A stretch of DNA of 64,000 nucleotides from Bacillus benzoevorans (GTDB taxonomy: Bacteria; Bacillota; Bacilli; Bacillales; Cytobacillaceae): the NCBI RefSeq assembly GCF_014207535.1, contig NZ_JACHGK010000001.1, positions 558,001-622,000 of the forward strand, given 5' to 3'. Positions 18,871-27,555 of this stretch are shown piece after piece. A program made the position numbers and the translations under genes. Numbering within the stretch: position 1 is the stretch's first letter; each line of letters opens with the position of its first letter. Under the pieces are notes generated by a model, which worked only from the letters and a program-made list of their open reading frames with translations, did not search any database and was not told where the DNA came from.

Positions 18871-20946
18871 ATGTCTGATTTTCATTCGAATGAACAATTT
18901 CTAGATATGTATATTTTTGAAACTGCGCAAAATATTGAACAAATTGAAGAAGCGATCCTCTCCAGCGAGGAATATGACGGTTATTCCCTTGAAGTGATCA
19001 ACGATATATTCCGCCATATGCATACGATCAAAGGTTCATCAGCGGTGATGCATTTTGAGCATATATCTACACTAGCTCATGCCATTGAGGATTTGTTTTT
19101 CTTTATTCGCGAAGAACAGCCGCAGAATTTGGATACATCCAGTATAAATGACCATATTCTCGCCGGGGTAGACTTTATTAAGGTTGAACTAGAAAAAATT
19201 AAGAATGAGGATGCAGCAAATGGAGATGCCGGCAATTTAATCAGCCATATCAGAAATTTGCTGGAAGTGTTAAAAGGAAATGGCATTTCCGCTCCCCCGG
19301 AAAAAGCTGAACGATTAGAAAACCATATTACTTCAGATTGTTATGAAAGCGCTCTCCAATCCTTACCAAAAAACATCTTCAAAGCCACTATCTTTTTTAA
19401 AGACGGCTGTGAAATGGAAAATATCCGTGCCTTTGCTATTATCAGCCATCTTAAGGAATTTATAAAAGAAATATATCATCTCCCAAAAGACATCATTGAA
19501 GATGGAGAGAGCGTAAATATCATAAAAGATAAAGGATTTGTTATCTATGTAAAAACAGAACAGTCCTATGAAGAAATGTACGATTTTTTTATACAGACCA
19601 TTTTTTTAAAGGAACTGCGGCTGGTCGAACTCGAAGACGATCAGGAAATTAAGAGACTCTTTGCAGAAGAAAAAAAGCCTGTACAATATGACAATCCCAT
19701 TAAAACGGCTAAGGCGGTCCTTCAGGAGGAAAAGGAAGTTCATTCCTCTCATGTTCAAAGTATTATCAGTGTTAATGTAGCCAAATTGGATAAACTGATG
19801 GATTTAGTTGGAGAAATGGTGATTGCGGAAGCAATGGTCATCCAGAATCCGGATCTTGAGGGGTTGGAGATAGATAACTTTCACAAGGCTTCAAGACACT
19901 TACATAAAATTACGACTGAAATTCAAGATATGGTGATGTCGATACGAATGGTACCGCTTGCCAATACATTTCATAAAATGCACAGAATTGTCCGGGATAT
20001 GGGCAAAAAGCTGGGGAAGGAAGTAAAACTGCAGATTATTGGGGAAGAAACGGAAGTGGATAAAAATATTATTGAACATATTTCCGATCCGTTAATGCAT
20101 ATTGTCCGTAATTCAATTGATCATGGGATTGAAAACGGAGAAGAAAGAGAGGCGAAAGAAAAGCAGAGAAAGGGTACGGTTACCATTGAAGCGAAAAATT
20201 CAGGCAGCGATGTACTGATCATGATCAGTGATGACGGAAAAGGGCTGAATAAGGAAAAATTGCTTGCACGGGCAAAAGATCATGATTTGATATCGAAACC
20301 AGAAAGTGAATTAAGTGTTAAAGAGATTTATAACCTTATTTTTATTCCGGGTTTCTCTACGAAAGAGAATATTACTGAATTTTCCGGCAGGGGAGTAGGG
20401 ATGGATGTTGTGACCAGGAATTTAGAAGCTGTTGGAGGATCAGCTTCGGTTGACAGCCTCGAAGGGGCCGGGACAACGATTACCTTAAAAATCCCCCTGA
20501 CCTTAGCCATTATTGACGGAATGAATGTCCGAGTCGGAAACTCCCGTTATACGATACCGATCACGACCATTAAAGAATCATTCCGGCCAGAAAAGAAAGA
20601 TATTTTCACAGATCCGGATGGCAATGAAATAATCATGGTACGAGGAGATTGCTATCCGATTCTCAGACTGCATGAATGCTATGGAGTCCATACTGAAATA
20701 ACAGATTTTATGGAGGGCATTTTCATCATGGTCGAACAAGACAATCACATCCTATGTTTGTTTGTCGACGAATTAGTCGGACAGCAGCAAGTAGTGGTCA
20801 AGACCCTGCCAGATTATATTAAAAACAAACGGAAAATTCAGGGGCTTGCAGGGTGTACGCTGCTCGGAGATGGAAGCATCAGTTTAATCCTGGATATTGG
20901 AGGTCTTGTCAACTTAAAGGTGCAACAGGCGATTATTACTAGCTAG
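18871..20946 (+). CDS. cheA: Chemotaxis histidine kinase CheA
   Basis: A cytoplasmic sensor kinase of 691 aa. The N-terminal Hpt domain has the phosphoacceptor His at about residue 51 (HMHTIKGSS). A middle region of about 200 residues takes the place of P2, and then come the dimerisation helices (VNVAKLDKLMDLVGEMVIAE), the HATPase (HIVRNSIDHGIE, DDGKGL, FSGRGVGMDVV) and a C-terminal CheW-like domain. All catalytic boxes are intact. It is the first gene of a cluster with cheW, mcp, cheR and cheB but without cheY, cheC or cheD. That pattern differs from the flagellar che operon of bacilli and suggests a second chemosensory pathway. Confidence 0.95.
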   Translation: MSDFHSNEQFLDMYIFETAQNIEQIEEAILSSEEYDGYSLEVINDIFRHMHTIKGSSAVMHFEHISTLAHAIEDLFFFIREEQPQNLDTSSINDHILAGVDFIKVELEKIKNEDAANGDAGNLISHIRNLLEVLKGNGISAPPEKAERLENHITSDCYESALQSLPKNIFKATIFFKDGCEMENIRAFAIISHLKEFIKEIYHLPKDIIEDGESVNIIKDKGFVIYVKTEQSYEEMYDFFIQTIFLKELRLVELEDDQEIKRLFAEEKKPVQYDNPIKTAKAVLQEEKEVHSSHVQSIISVNVAKLDKLMDLVGEMVIAEAMVIQNPDLEGLEIDNFHKASRHLHKITTEIQDMVMSIRMVPLANTFHKMHRIVRDMGKKLGKEVKLQIIGEETEVDKNIIEHISDPLMHIVRNSIDHGIENGEEREAKEKQRKGTVTIEAKNSGSDVLIMISDDGKGLNKEKLLARAKDHDLISKPESELSVKEIYNLIFIPGFSTKENITEFSGRGVGMDVVTRNLEAVGGSASVDSLEGAGTTITLKIPLTLAIIDGMNVRVGNSRYTIPITTIKESFRPEKKDIFTDPDGNEIIMVRGDCYPILRLHECYGVHTEITDFMEGIFIMVEQDNHILCLFVDELVGQQQVVVKTLPDYIKNKRKIQGLAGCTLLGDGSISLILDIGGLVNLKVQQAIITS

Positions 20947-20962
20947 GATGAAATCACAGTTT

Positions 20963-21150
20963 TTAACTTCATTCAGCAGAAGTCATCAACTTCTATAAGT
21001 GGGAGATGAATGCAAAAAGTTTTCCAATCAGTGGGGGTCCAAATCCCGGCTGAATGAAGTTAAGCCTCCGGCGGATGCCTCGATTTTTTAAAGGAAATTT
21101 TTCGAGCGAGCTCGAAAAAAATCGGGCGCAAATTCGACGGGGCGAATTTG
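20963..21150. repeat. Structured repeat-like element with 15-bp inverted ends
   Basis: The cheA-cheW gap holds TTAACTTCATTCAGC (20963-20977) and its exact inverse GCTGAATGAAGTTAA (21049-21063). Between them are a small hairpin (AGAAGTcatcaACTTCT) and a G-rich/C-rich pair. Downstream are two more hairpins: TTTTTCGAG/CTCGAAAAA (21098-21119) and CAAATTCG/CGAATTTG (21129-21150). Such density of pairing is unlike ordinary spacer. From memory it resembles dispersed repeats of bacilli, perhaps derived from IS200/IS605-type ends, but I cannot confirm this. The GGCGAATTTGAT end and following GGAGCTGA recur before the corA leader ORF near 52931. Confidence 0.6.
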
Positions 21151-21164
21151 ATAAAGGAGCTGAG

Positions 21165-21662
21165 ATGGTAATGAGCAAGGTAGAAGTGCGTGAGCTTCTT
21201 GAAGAGGAGGAAGACACACAAAAAGGGAGGTTTTTGACCTTCGAGTTAGGCGAAGAATCCTATGGAATTGAAATTAAGTATGTAACTGAAATTATCGGAC
21301 TTCAGCCTGTAACGGAAATTCCTGAACTGCCAGATTATATTAAGGGCATCATCAATTTACGAGGTACAATCATCCCTGTTATGGATGTAAGACTCCGCTT
21401 TAAGAAGCCATTTCGGGGATACAATGATCGGACTTGTATTATTGTGGTTAACATCGGTGAGATTTCAATAGGACTTATCGTTGACAGTGTTTCGGAAGTT
21501 CTTTCTATACTGGATGAAGAAATCGTGCCACCTCCTGAAGTAAACAAAACAGGCAATAAATACATAAAGGGAATTGGCAAGGTTGGAAGTGGTGTAAAGC
21601 TGCTGCTTGACTGTATTAAACTGCTGGACGAAAACGATGTTGAAGAATTAATCACTTTATAG
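21165..21662 (+). CDS. cheW: Chemotaxis coupling protein CheW
   Basis: A CheW adaptor of about 165 aa that joins receptors to CheA. It shows the family core: FLTFELGEESYGIEIKYVTEI, LPDYIKGIINLRGTIIPVMD and VDSVSEVLSI. The N-terminal 15 residues are Glu-rich. Two start codons are possible: ATG at 21165, five to six bases after AAAGGAG, and ATG at 21171. The open frame reaches further upstream into the repeat element, but that part is not CheW-like. The coding end is 17 bases from the mcp start. Confidence 0.93.
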   Translation: MVMSKVEVRELLEEEEDTQKGRFLTFELGEESYGIEIKYVTEIIGLQPVTEIPELPDYIKGIINLRGTIIPVMDVRLRFKKPFRGYNDRTCIIVVNIGEISIGLIVDSVSEVLSILDEEIVPPPEVNKTGNKYIKGIGKVGSGVKLLLDCIKLLDENDVEELITL

Positions 21663-21678
21663 AAAGAAGGGGTAAGAG

Positions 21679-23766
21679 GTGAACGGGTTTCGAAATCTGA
21701 CCATAACCAAAAAGCTTTTCGTGACTTTTCTATTTGTTACAGCTATTACAGGAATCATCGGTATTGTTAGTGGGGCAATCATTGCAAGGTACACTGAAGA
21801 AATGAGCATGTTAACCGTACTTTACTCCCTGCTTATTTTAGTTATTGCCATCGCCATTTCTACATCTATCGGAATGGTTACGGCAAAAATAATCAATAAG
21901 CCGCTAACCATGTTAACTGAATCAGCAGACAAACTTGCTGCTGGTGATTTAAATGTGCAGCTTGAGTATAAGGCTAAGGATGATATAGGCCATTTGATCT
22001 CATCATTCTCTAAAATTGTTCATAATTATCGTACACAAGCCGAAGCGGCAGATAAAATTGCTGCCGGGGATTTAAATATTGATATGAAAGTACTATCAGA
22101 TAAAGATATTCTCTCAAAGAGTATCAAAAATGTGATTGAAACACTGCGCCAGCTGATCGCGGAAATGGAGAATATGTCTAACGAGCATGATGCCGGGGAT
22201 ATCGATGTATTTGTTTCAGAAAACCGTTTCCAAGGGGCATACAAGACAATGGCTTCGGGTGTAAATAAAATGGTACAGGGTCATATCAGTGTGAAGAAGA
22301 AAGCAATGGCCTGCATCGCAGAGTTTGCCAGAGGGAATTTCGAGGCTGAACTGGAAAAATTTCCTGGTAAAAAGGCATTTATCAATGACAATATCGAAGC
22401 ACTGCGTAAGAATCTAATTGATGTCAATACTGAGGTTCATACGCTGATCATCGCCGCCCAAGAAGGAAGATTAAGTGAAAGGGCAAATGCACAGGCTTTT
22501 CATGGAGATTGGTCAGCATTGATGAAAGGTTTGAACGGTCTGATCGATGCTATTATTGAACCGATAAATGAAGCTGCCGGCGTACTTGATGAATTATCAA
22601 AAGGTAATTTACAGATAAGCGTGAAAGGAAACTATAAAGGGGATCATGCGAAAATTAAATACGCCTTAAATGACAGCATCAGTACATTATCCTCCTACGT
22701 GAATGAAATTTCCCATGTACTGACTGAAATGGCCAATGGAAATTTGGATGTGCTGATTACAAGAGAATACAGAGGGGATTTTGAAGATATCAAAGTATCA
22801 TTAAATAATATTGACCAAGCATTGAATGAAATGATGTATGAAATTAACAGCGCCTCCCAGCAAGTAGCATCAGGTTCCAGACAGTTATCTGATTCAAGCA
22901 TGGCTCTGTCGCAGGGAGCTACTGAACAAGCCAGTTCCATTGAGGAATTGACCGCTTCACTAGAGGAGGTTTCATCGCAAACAAAGGAAAATGCCGAAAA
23001 TGCAGGGAATGCAAATAACCTTGCCATGGACGCGAAAGCCAATGCCGAACAGGGAAATATCCAAATGGCAGAAATGCTGAAAGCGATGGAAGAAATCAAT
23101 ATTGCTTCCGGCAATATTTCCAAGATTATTAAAGTGATTGATGAAATAGCCTTCCAGACTAATATTCTGGCATTAAATGCTGCAGTCGAAGCAGCAAGGG
23201 CCGGACAGCATGGCAAAGGATTTGCTGTAGTGGCGGAGGAAGTTAGAAATTTAGCTGCTAGATCAGCAAATGCCGCGAAGGAAACAACCGATCTGATTGA
23301 GGGCTCAATTCATAAAGTAGAAGATGGAACGAATATAGCGAATGAAACTGCTGCTGCCCTAAACAAGATTGTTGCAGGGGTTGCAGGCGTAGCGAATCTG
23401 GTCGGTAATATTGCAACGGCTTCGAACGAACAGGCTTCAGCTATTGAGCAAATAAATCAAGGGGTGATGCAAATATCTAAGGTTGTTCAAACAAACTCAG
23501 CCACTTCGGAAGAAAGTGCTGCGGCAAGTGAAGAACTGGCGAGCCAGGCAGAAATGCTGAAAATACAGGTAACAAAATTTAAGCTTAGAAAAATAAATGG
23601 CTATGCGGAAAGCTACAAAGGATTACAGGAAATAAAGCCTGAGGTAATGAAGAAACTTGAACAAATGAATGAACGGAGAAAGCCAGATCATCAAAATGAT
23701 TCATTTGCTGAAGTTGCAGCTGCGAAACAGATTGTTCTAAGTGACAGTGAATTCGGGAAATATTAA
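21679..23766 (+). CDS. Methyl-accepting chemotaxis protein with poly-HAMP array
   Basis: A receptor of 695 aa. Two hydrophobic segments (about 13-36 and 44-68) are separated by only about eight residues, so there is no periplasmic sensor domain. About five to six HAMP-like units follow (repeats of the type LAAGDLNV, IAAGDLNI, FARGNFEAE, LSKGNLQIS, MANGNLDVL) to residue 380. The signalling helix pair ends with the conserved tip IAFQTNILALNAAVEAARAG. No C-terminal CheR-tethering pentapeptide is visible. It starts at GTG after AAGAAGGGG. Intracellular or membrane-state sensing through the HAMP chain is likely. Confidence 0.92.
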   Translation: MNGFRNLTITKKLFVTFLFVTAITGIIGIVSGAIIARYTEEMSMLTVLYSLLILVIAIAISTSIGMVTAKIINKPLTMLTESADKLAAGDLNVQLEYKAKDDIGHLISSFSKIVHNYRTQAEAADKIAAGDLNIDMKVLSDKDILSKSIKNVIETLRQLIAEMENMSNEHDAGDIDVFVSENRFQGAYKTMASGVNKMVQGHISVKKKAMACIAEFARGNFEAELEKFPGKKAFINDNIEALRKNLIDVNTEVHTLIIAAQEGRLSERANAQAFHGDWSALMKGLNGLIDAIIEPINEAAGVLDELSKGNLQISVKGNYKGDHAKIKYALNDSISTLSSYVNEISHVLTEMANGNLDVLITREYRGDFEDIKVSLNNIDQALNEMMYEINSASQQVASGSRQLSDSSMALSQGATEQASSIEELTASLEEVSSQTKENAENAGNANNLAMDAKANAEQGNIQMAEMLKAMEEINIASGNISKIIKVIDEIAFQTNILALNAAVEAARAGQHGKGFAVVAEEVRNLAARSANAAKETTDLIEGSIHKVEDGTNIANETAAALNKIVAGVAGVANLVGNIATASNEQASAIEQINQGVMQISKVVQTNSATSEESAAASEELASQAEMLKIQVTKFKLRKINGYAESYKGLQEIKPEVMKKLEQMNERRKPDHQNDSFAEVAAAKQIVLSDSEFGKY

Positions 23767-23773
23767 CAAACCA

Positions 23774-23829
23774 TAGAGAGATGGCCATTCTATACGTCAG
23801 AATGTGTATCATCTCTCTATTTATTTATC
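23774..23829 (+). terminator. Terminator between mcp and cheR
   Basis: ATAGAGAGATG pairs with CATCTCTCTAT with an inner ATTCT/AGAAT stem, followed by TTATTTATCT. It may lower cheR/cheB expression relative to cheA-cheW-mcp. Confidence 0.7.
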
Positions 23830-23853
23830 TACTAGTGTAAGGCAGGGTCATTG

Positions 23854-24669
23854 ATGATTACGATTACTGATAAAGAATTTAAACAATTAGCCGAATATAT
23901 AAAAGTAAATTATGGTATTTTTTTAAAAAAGGAAAAGAAGGCACTTGTCATGGGCCGTCTGCAAAATGTCCTGCAAATGGAGGGATTTACAAACTTTACT
24001 GATTATTATCAATATGTCATTGCCGATAAAAGCGGCTCCGCTGTCAATACGATGATTGATAAAATTACAACCAACCATACATTTTTTATGCGAGAGTCCG
24101 ATCATTTTTATTTTTTTAGGGATCAGGTCCTTCCCTTTCTTAAAGCGACCGTTAAAAATAAAGATTTGCGGATATGGTGTGCAGCTTGTTCTTCCGGGGA
24201 AGAAGCTTATACTCTTGCAATGATTATTGATGCTTTTTTTGCTGAAGAGAAAAAGACATGGGATACGAAAATCCTGGCCACTGATATCTCCGACCAAGTA
24301 CTCCAAATTGCTAAACAGGGAGTTTATAGCAAAGAAAGTATCGATCAGCTTCCCTCCCATTGGAAATTGAATTATTTAGATAAATATGATCGGCAAAATT
24401 ATAGGATAAAAGATAAAATAAAGAGTGAAGTCATTTATCGGAGATTCAATTTAATGGATCATCTTTTTCCTTTTAAACGAAAGTTTCATGCCATTTTTTG
24501 CCGAAATGTGATGATTTATTTTGATTATGATACAAAAATAAAACTGGTCAATAAGTTTTATGACCATTTAGAGACAGGAGGTTACTTGTTTATTGGTCAT
24601 TCAGAATCTCTGAATGGGGGCGGTACGAAATTTAAATATATAATGCCAGCGGTATATAGAAAGGAATAA
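23854..24669 (+). CDS. cheR: Chemotaxis protein methyltransferase CheR
   Basis: An S-adenosylmethionine-dependent enzyme of about 271 aa that methylates glutamates of the receptor. It has the N-terminal helical domain, TTNHTFFMRESDHFYFF, the SAM-binding ACSSGEEAYTLAM, KILATDIS, and CRNVMIYFD. All family motifs are intact. The ATG at 23854 is preferred over a TTG three bases upstream. It is followed 33 bases later by cheB. Confidence 0.95.
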   Translation: MITITDKEFKQLAEYIKVNYGIFLKKEKKALVMGRLQNVLQMEGFTNFTDYYQYVIADKSGSAVNTMIDKITTNHTFFMRESDHFYFFRDQVLPFLKATVKNKDLRIWCAACSSGEEAYTLAMIIDAFFAEEKKTWDTKILATDISDQVLQIAKQGVYSKESIDQLPSHWKLNYLDKYDRQNYRIKDKIKSEVIYRRFNLMDHLFPFKRKFHAIFCRNVMIYFDYDTKIKLVNKFYDHLETGGYLFIGHSESLNGGGTKFKYIMPAVYRKE

Positions 24670-24702
24670 TGAATACACTCCGCAGCAAGCGAGGTCATTG
24701 GA

Positions 24703-25722
24703 ATGGGAGTAAATCGTAAGATAAAAGTATTAATTGTAGATGATTCTCTTTTGTTTAGAGAAGTGTTAGCCATGGGTTTATCAACTGATGCGAAGATTGA
24801 GGTAGTTGCTAAAGCCGTAGATCCATTTGATGCAAGGGACAAAATACTAGCCTATCATCCTGATGTCATGATTTGTGATGTGGAGATGCCTAAAATGAAT
24901 GGAATTGAGTTTATTAGAAGGCTTCTGCCGCAATACAAATTACCTGTCATTGTCGTAAGTACGGTAAGCAGTTCAGTATTTGATGCTATGAATGTCGGTG
25001 CAGTGGACTTTGTTTCAAAGCCGGATATGTATTCCCGCCATAACGTCGAGGATTTTTTGCATGATTTAATCACAAAAATAAAAGTAGCTGCCATTTCAAA
25101 GGTGACATTGCCAAAAGCGTTTTCTCAACAGCTAAAAGGGACCGTTAAAGAAATCAACTCCAGCCGGATTATTGCGTTTGGCGCGTCTACTGGAGGAACA
25201 GAGGCTCTTTTCAGTGTTTTACATAGTCTTCCTCCGACAATACCCGGTATTTTAATAGCCCAGCATATTCCGCCTGTTTTCTCAAAAATGTTTGCTGAAA
25301 GAATGAATAACATGACCCAGTTGAATGTTAAGGAAGCGGAGCATGGGGATTATGTAGAGCAGGGAAAAGTCTTGGTTGCACCAGGTGGCAAGCATATGAG
25401 GATAAAAAGAATAGGATTGCAGTATAAAGTCGAAGTTCAGGAAGGCGATAAAGTGAATGGTCACTGTCCCTCTGTAGATGTGCTTTTTGAATCAGTCGCA
25501 AAAGAAGCTGGAAGCAAGGCAATTGGTGTAATTCTTACAGGCATGGGAAACGATGGAGCAAAAGGCCTGTTATCAATAAGACGAGTGGGCGGGAGGACTA
25601 TCGGACAGGATGAAGAGTCTTCCGTTGTTTATGGAATGCCGAAAGTGGCACAAACTATCGGTGCTGTCGAGAAACAGGCCCCACTTAATCGAATTCCTCA
25701 GTTGTTATTATCTATGCTCTAA
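24703..25722 (+). CDS. cheB: Chemotaxis methylesterase CheB
   Basis: A response-regulator methylesterase/deamidase of 339 aa. The receiver domain (about 5-125) has VDDS, the phosphorylated Asp in ICDVEMP and a KP motif. The catalytic domain (about 150-335) keeps the triad: Ser in GASTGGTEAL, His in IAQHIP and Asp in GMGNDGA. B. subtilis-type flagellar systems also use CheC, CheD and CheV; none is present here. It ends the cluster at a strong terminator. Confidence 0.95.
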   Translation: MGVNRKIKVLIVDDSLLFREVLAMGLSTDAKIEVVAKAVDPFDARDKILAYHPDVMICDVEMPKMNGIEFIRRLLPQYKLPVIVVSTVSSSVFDAMNVGAVDFVSKPDMYSRHNVEDFLHDLITKIKVAAISKVTLPKAFSQQLKGTVKEINSSRIIAFGASTGGTEALFSVLHSLPPTIPGILIAQHIPPVFSKMFAERMNNMTQLNVKEAEHGDYVEQGKVLVAPGGKHMRIKRIGLQYKVEVQEGDKVNGHCPSVDVLFESVAKEAGSKAIGVILTGMGNDGAKGLLSIRRVGGRTIGQDEESSVVYGMPKVAQTIGAVEKQAPLNRIPQLLLSML

Positions 25723-25737
25723 GTAGTTTCATCAACC

Positions 25738-25778
25738 GAAAAGCAGGGAGAGAACGTATTCCCTGCTTTTTTATTCTT
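25738..25778. terminator. Bidirectional terminator between cheB and the UvrC-like gene
   Basis: AAAAGCAGGGA pairs with TCCCTGCTTTT across a ten-base loop, with T-runs on both strands. Confidence 0.88.
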
Positions 25779-26838
25779 TTAGGATTAATTGGAAAAGCTG
25801 TTTTTCTATATTTCTCTCATATTCATGCAGAGACCAACTGTCAGGTATAACAAAAAATCTGCTGCCGCTATGTTTTAAATAATGATAAATGATTTGTGCC
25901 TCATCTATTTCATCCTTACTTGTTCTATGGGGATGGTTATCATGGGAATGAATCTGGTTCTTAATTTCTTCCTTAAGAATCTCTAAATTCATGCTTTTTA
26001 GAACGTATTTCTTGCTAAATATAATCTGGTTTCTATAAATCAAGAATAATTTTATCGTATTTGGGTTTAAGAGTTCGGCTGCAATAATATGGTTATTTTC
26101 TTCCGTAAACTGGATGATATGTTCTTTATGCAGGAGTGATTGGATAGCGTTCATACAATCCCTCCATTTTACAGCTTCTTCAAAGTGGCAATTTTCAGAA
26201 GCAGTCACCATTCTCTGCTGCAGCTCTTCAAGAATCCCTATGTCAGTACCGGCAAATAGAGCCATTAATTTTTCAACAATCCTACGATACAAATTGATTG
26301 CGGATCCTCCGCGGCACATACCGATGCATAAGTGTAAAGAATAGTTTAAGCAGGCGGAACCTTGATTTGCCGGAGCACTGCAATTGATTTTATAAAAGTC
26401 TTTTATTCCTTCTACTGCTCGTTTCACAGTATTCTTGTTTGTAAATGGACCAAAATAATAATAACCGTTTCTTTCGATTGCTTCATTTGTGATGACGATT
26501 TCTGGCAGACTGCTATTCATGTTGATAGAGATATAGACATATGATAAAGGGTTTTTCATTAGCGAATTATAAAATGGTTTTAACTCCTTTATCAATTGGC
26601 ATTCAAGCATAAAAGCCTCGAATTCCGTATCAGTCTGGATAATGTCAAAATCCTTTATTTGCTGAACGAGCTTCATGACCTTTGGAGAATGATTGATAGA
26701 GTGATAGAAATAGGACTGTACTCTCCGTTTTAATATTTTCGCTTTTCCCACATAAATGATACTGCCTGTGGAATCTTTCATTAGATATACACCAGGAGAT
26801 AAGGGAAGGTTTTTAATCTTTTCTTTTAGATTCACCAT
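25771..26838 (-). CDS. UvrC/Cho-like GIY-YIG nucleotide-excision endonuclease
   Basis: A protein of about 355 aa corresponding to the N-terminal half of UvrC. The GIY-YIG nuclease domain is at residues 5-90 (LSPGVYLMKD...IIYVGKAKILKRRVQSYF, metal-binding Glu in TEFEAFMLE). A cysteine set follows, C-x9-C-x7-C-x3-C, resembling the iron-sulfur cysteines reported for UvrC. A UVR motif (EELQQRMVTASENCHFEEA) comes next. The RNase H-like and HhH domains of full UvrC are missing, as in E. coli Cho, so it would make only the 3' incision. The ATG at 26838 has AAAGGTG six bases upstream. A full uvrC is presumably elsewhere. Confidence 0.85.
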   Translation of the reverse strand: MVNLKEKIKNLPLSPGVYLMKDSTGSIIYVGKAKILKRRVQSYFYHSINHSPKVMKLVQQIKDFDIIQTDTEFEAFMLECQLIKELKPFYNSLMKNPLSYVYISINMNSSLPEIVITNEAIERNGYYYFGPFTNKNTVKRAVEGIKDFYKINCSAPANQGSACLNYSLHLCIGMCRGGSAINLYRRIVEKLMALFAGTDIGILEELQQRMVTASENCHFEEAVKWRDCMNAIQSLLHKEHIIQFTEENNHIIAAELLNPNTIKLFLIYRNQIIFSKKYVLKSMNLEILKEEIKNQIHSHDNHPHRTSKDEIDEAQIIYHYLKHSGSRFFVIPDSWSLHEYERNIEKQLFQLILKE

Positions 26839-27555
26839 GATATTCACCTTTCAAACATTGTCTCATTCTAAGAATCTTATTCTGTAAAAAATTATACCAA
26901 AGATCAAATGAACAATAGATGAACAATTTCTTTGCAAATCATCATCAAGTGAGAGCCTTTATAGCATTTTCAATGGGTAATGAAAAAACGGGAATATTGT
27001 ACTAATTATCAGATAATTCACAAAATATAGAACAGAATCGACTTAACATTATAGTAAATCTACTATTTGTACGTTGTTTAAGTTTCAAATAGATTGTGAA
27101 TGATAGTGAAAACAATCCTTTTTTACTAATAGTAACTTTTGTTTATAGGAATAAGGATGTTCGATTAAATATCCAATTTAGGTAATATAGCACTGTCGAA
27201 AATTACGATCTATAAATATTTCTTTGAAATAGACGCATTTATTAAAGGATATTTTTATATAATAAAAAATTTTACTATAATAACATTTAAAATCAATTGA
27301 CTATTATAAGGATTATAAATATACTGAAAAAAGTAAAAGTGAATTAAATATTTCAGGAGGTGGAAGTTAGTCTTACCAATTAACAGATTTGACTGGATGC
27401 AAGGGGTGACTTTCATACGTAGTTTTGTATCGGAAATCATAAGAGTCAGGCGTTATTGGTCGAGAACTGCTGTTATAAAATATTAGAATTTGTATCCTTT
27501 TTATTTACTGAATTTTCTAAAAATTGAAAAAATAAAAAAATTGGAGGAAGTTTGA
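26839..27555. other. Long AT-rich intergenic region with promoter
   Basis: About 717 bases without a convincing gene. On the plus strand it contains a good promoter (27297-27325) and hence a leader of about 220 nt before the transporter. GGAGGTGG at 27357 has no usable start codon at a normal distance. ATAGTA/TACTAT (27050-27065) is a minor inverted repeat. No riboswitch is recognised. Confidence 0.6.
27297..27325 (+). promoter_or_regulatory. Sigma-A-type promoter for the aromatic-acid transporter
   Basis: TTGACT and TATACT are spaced by exactly 17 bp. The untranslated leader to the start at 27556 would be about 220 nt, unusually long. Confidence 0.65.

Noticed and set aside
21054..21164. 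N-terminal extension of CheW into the repeat element
   Set aside because: The extension is translated from hairpin sequence and does not resemble CheW; internal start codons have a good ribosome binding site.
22695..23216. 173-codon minus-strand frame opposite the receptor gene
   Set aside because: A shadow frame produced by the Ala/Glu-rich coding pattern of the receptor.
27255..27440. 61-codon minus-strand frame in the long intergenic region
   Set aside because: AT-driven composition, no ribosome binding site, no recognisable protein.
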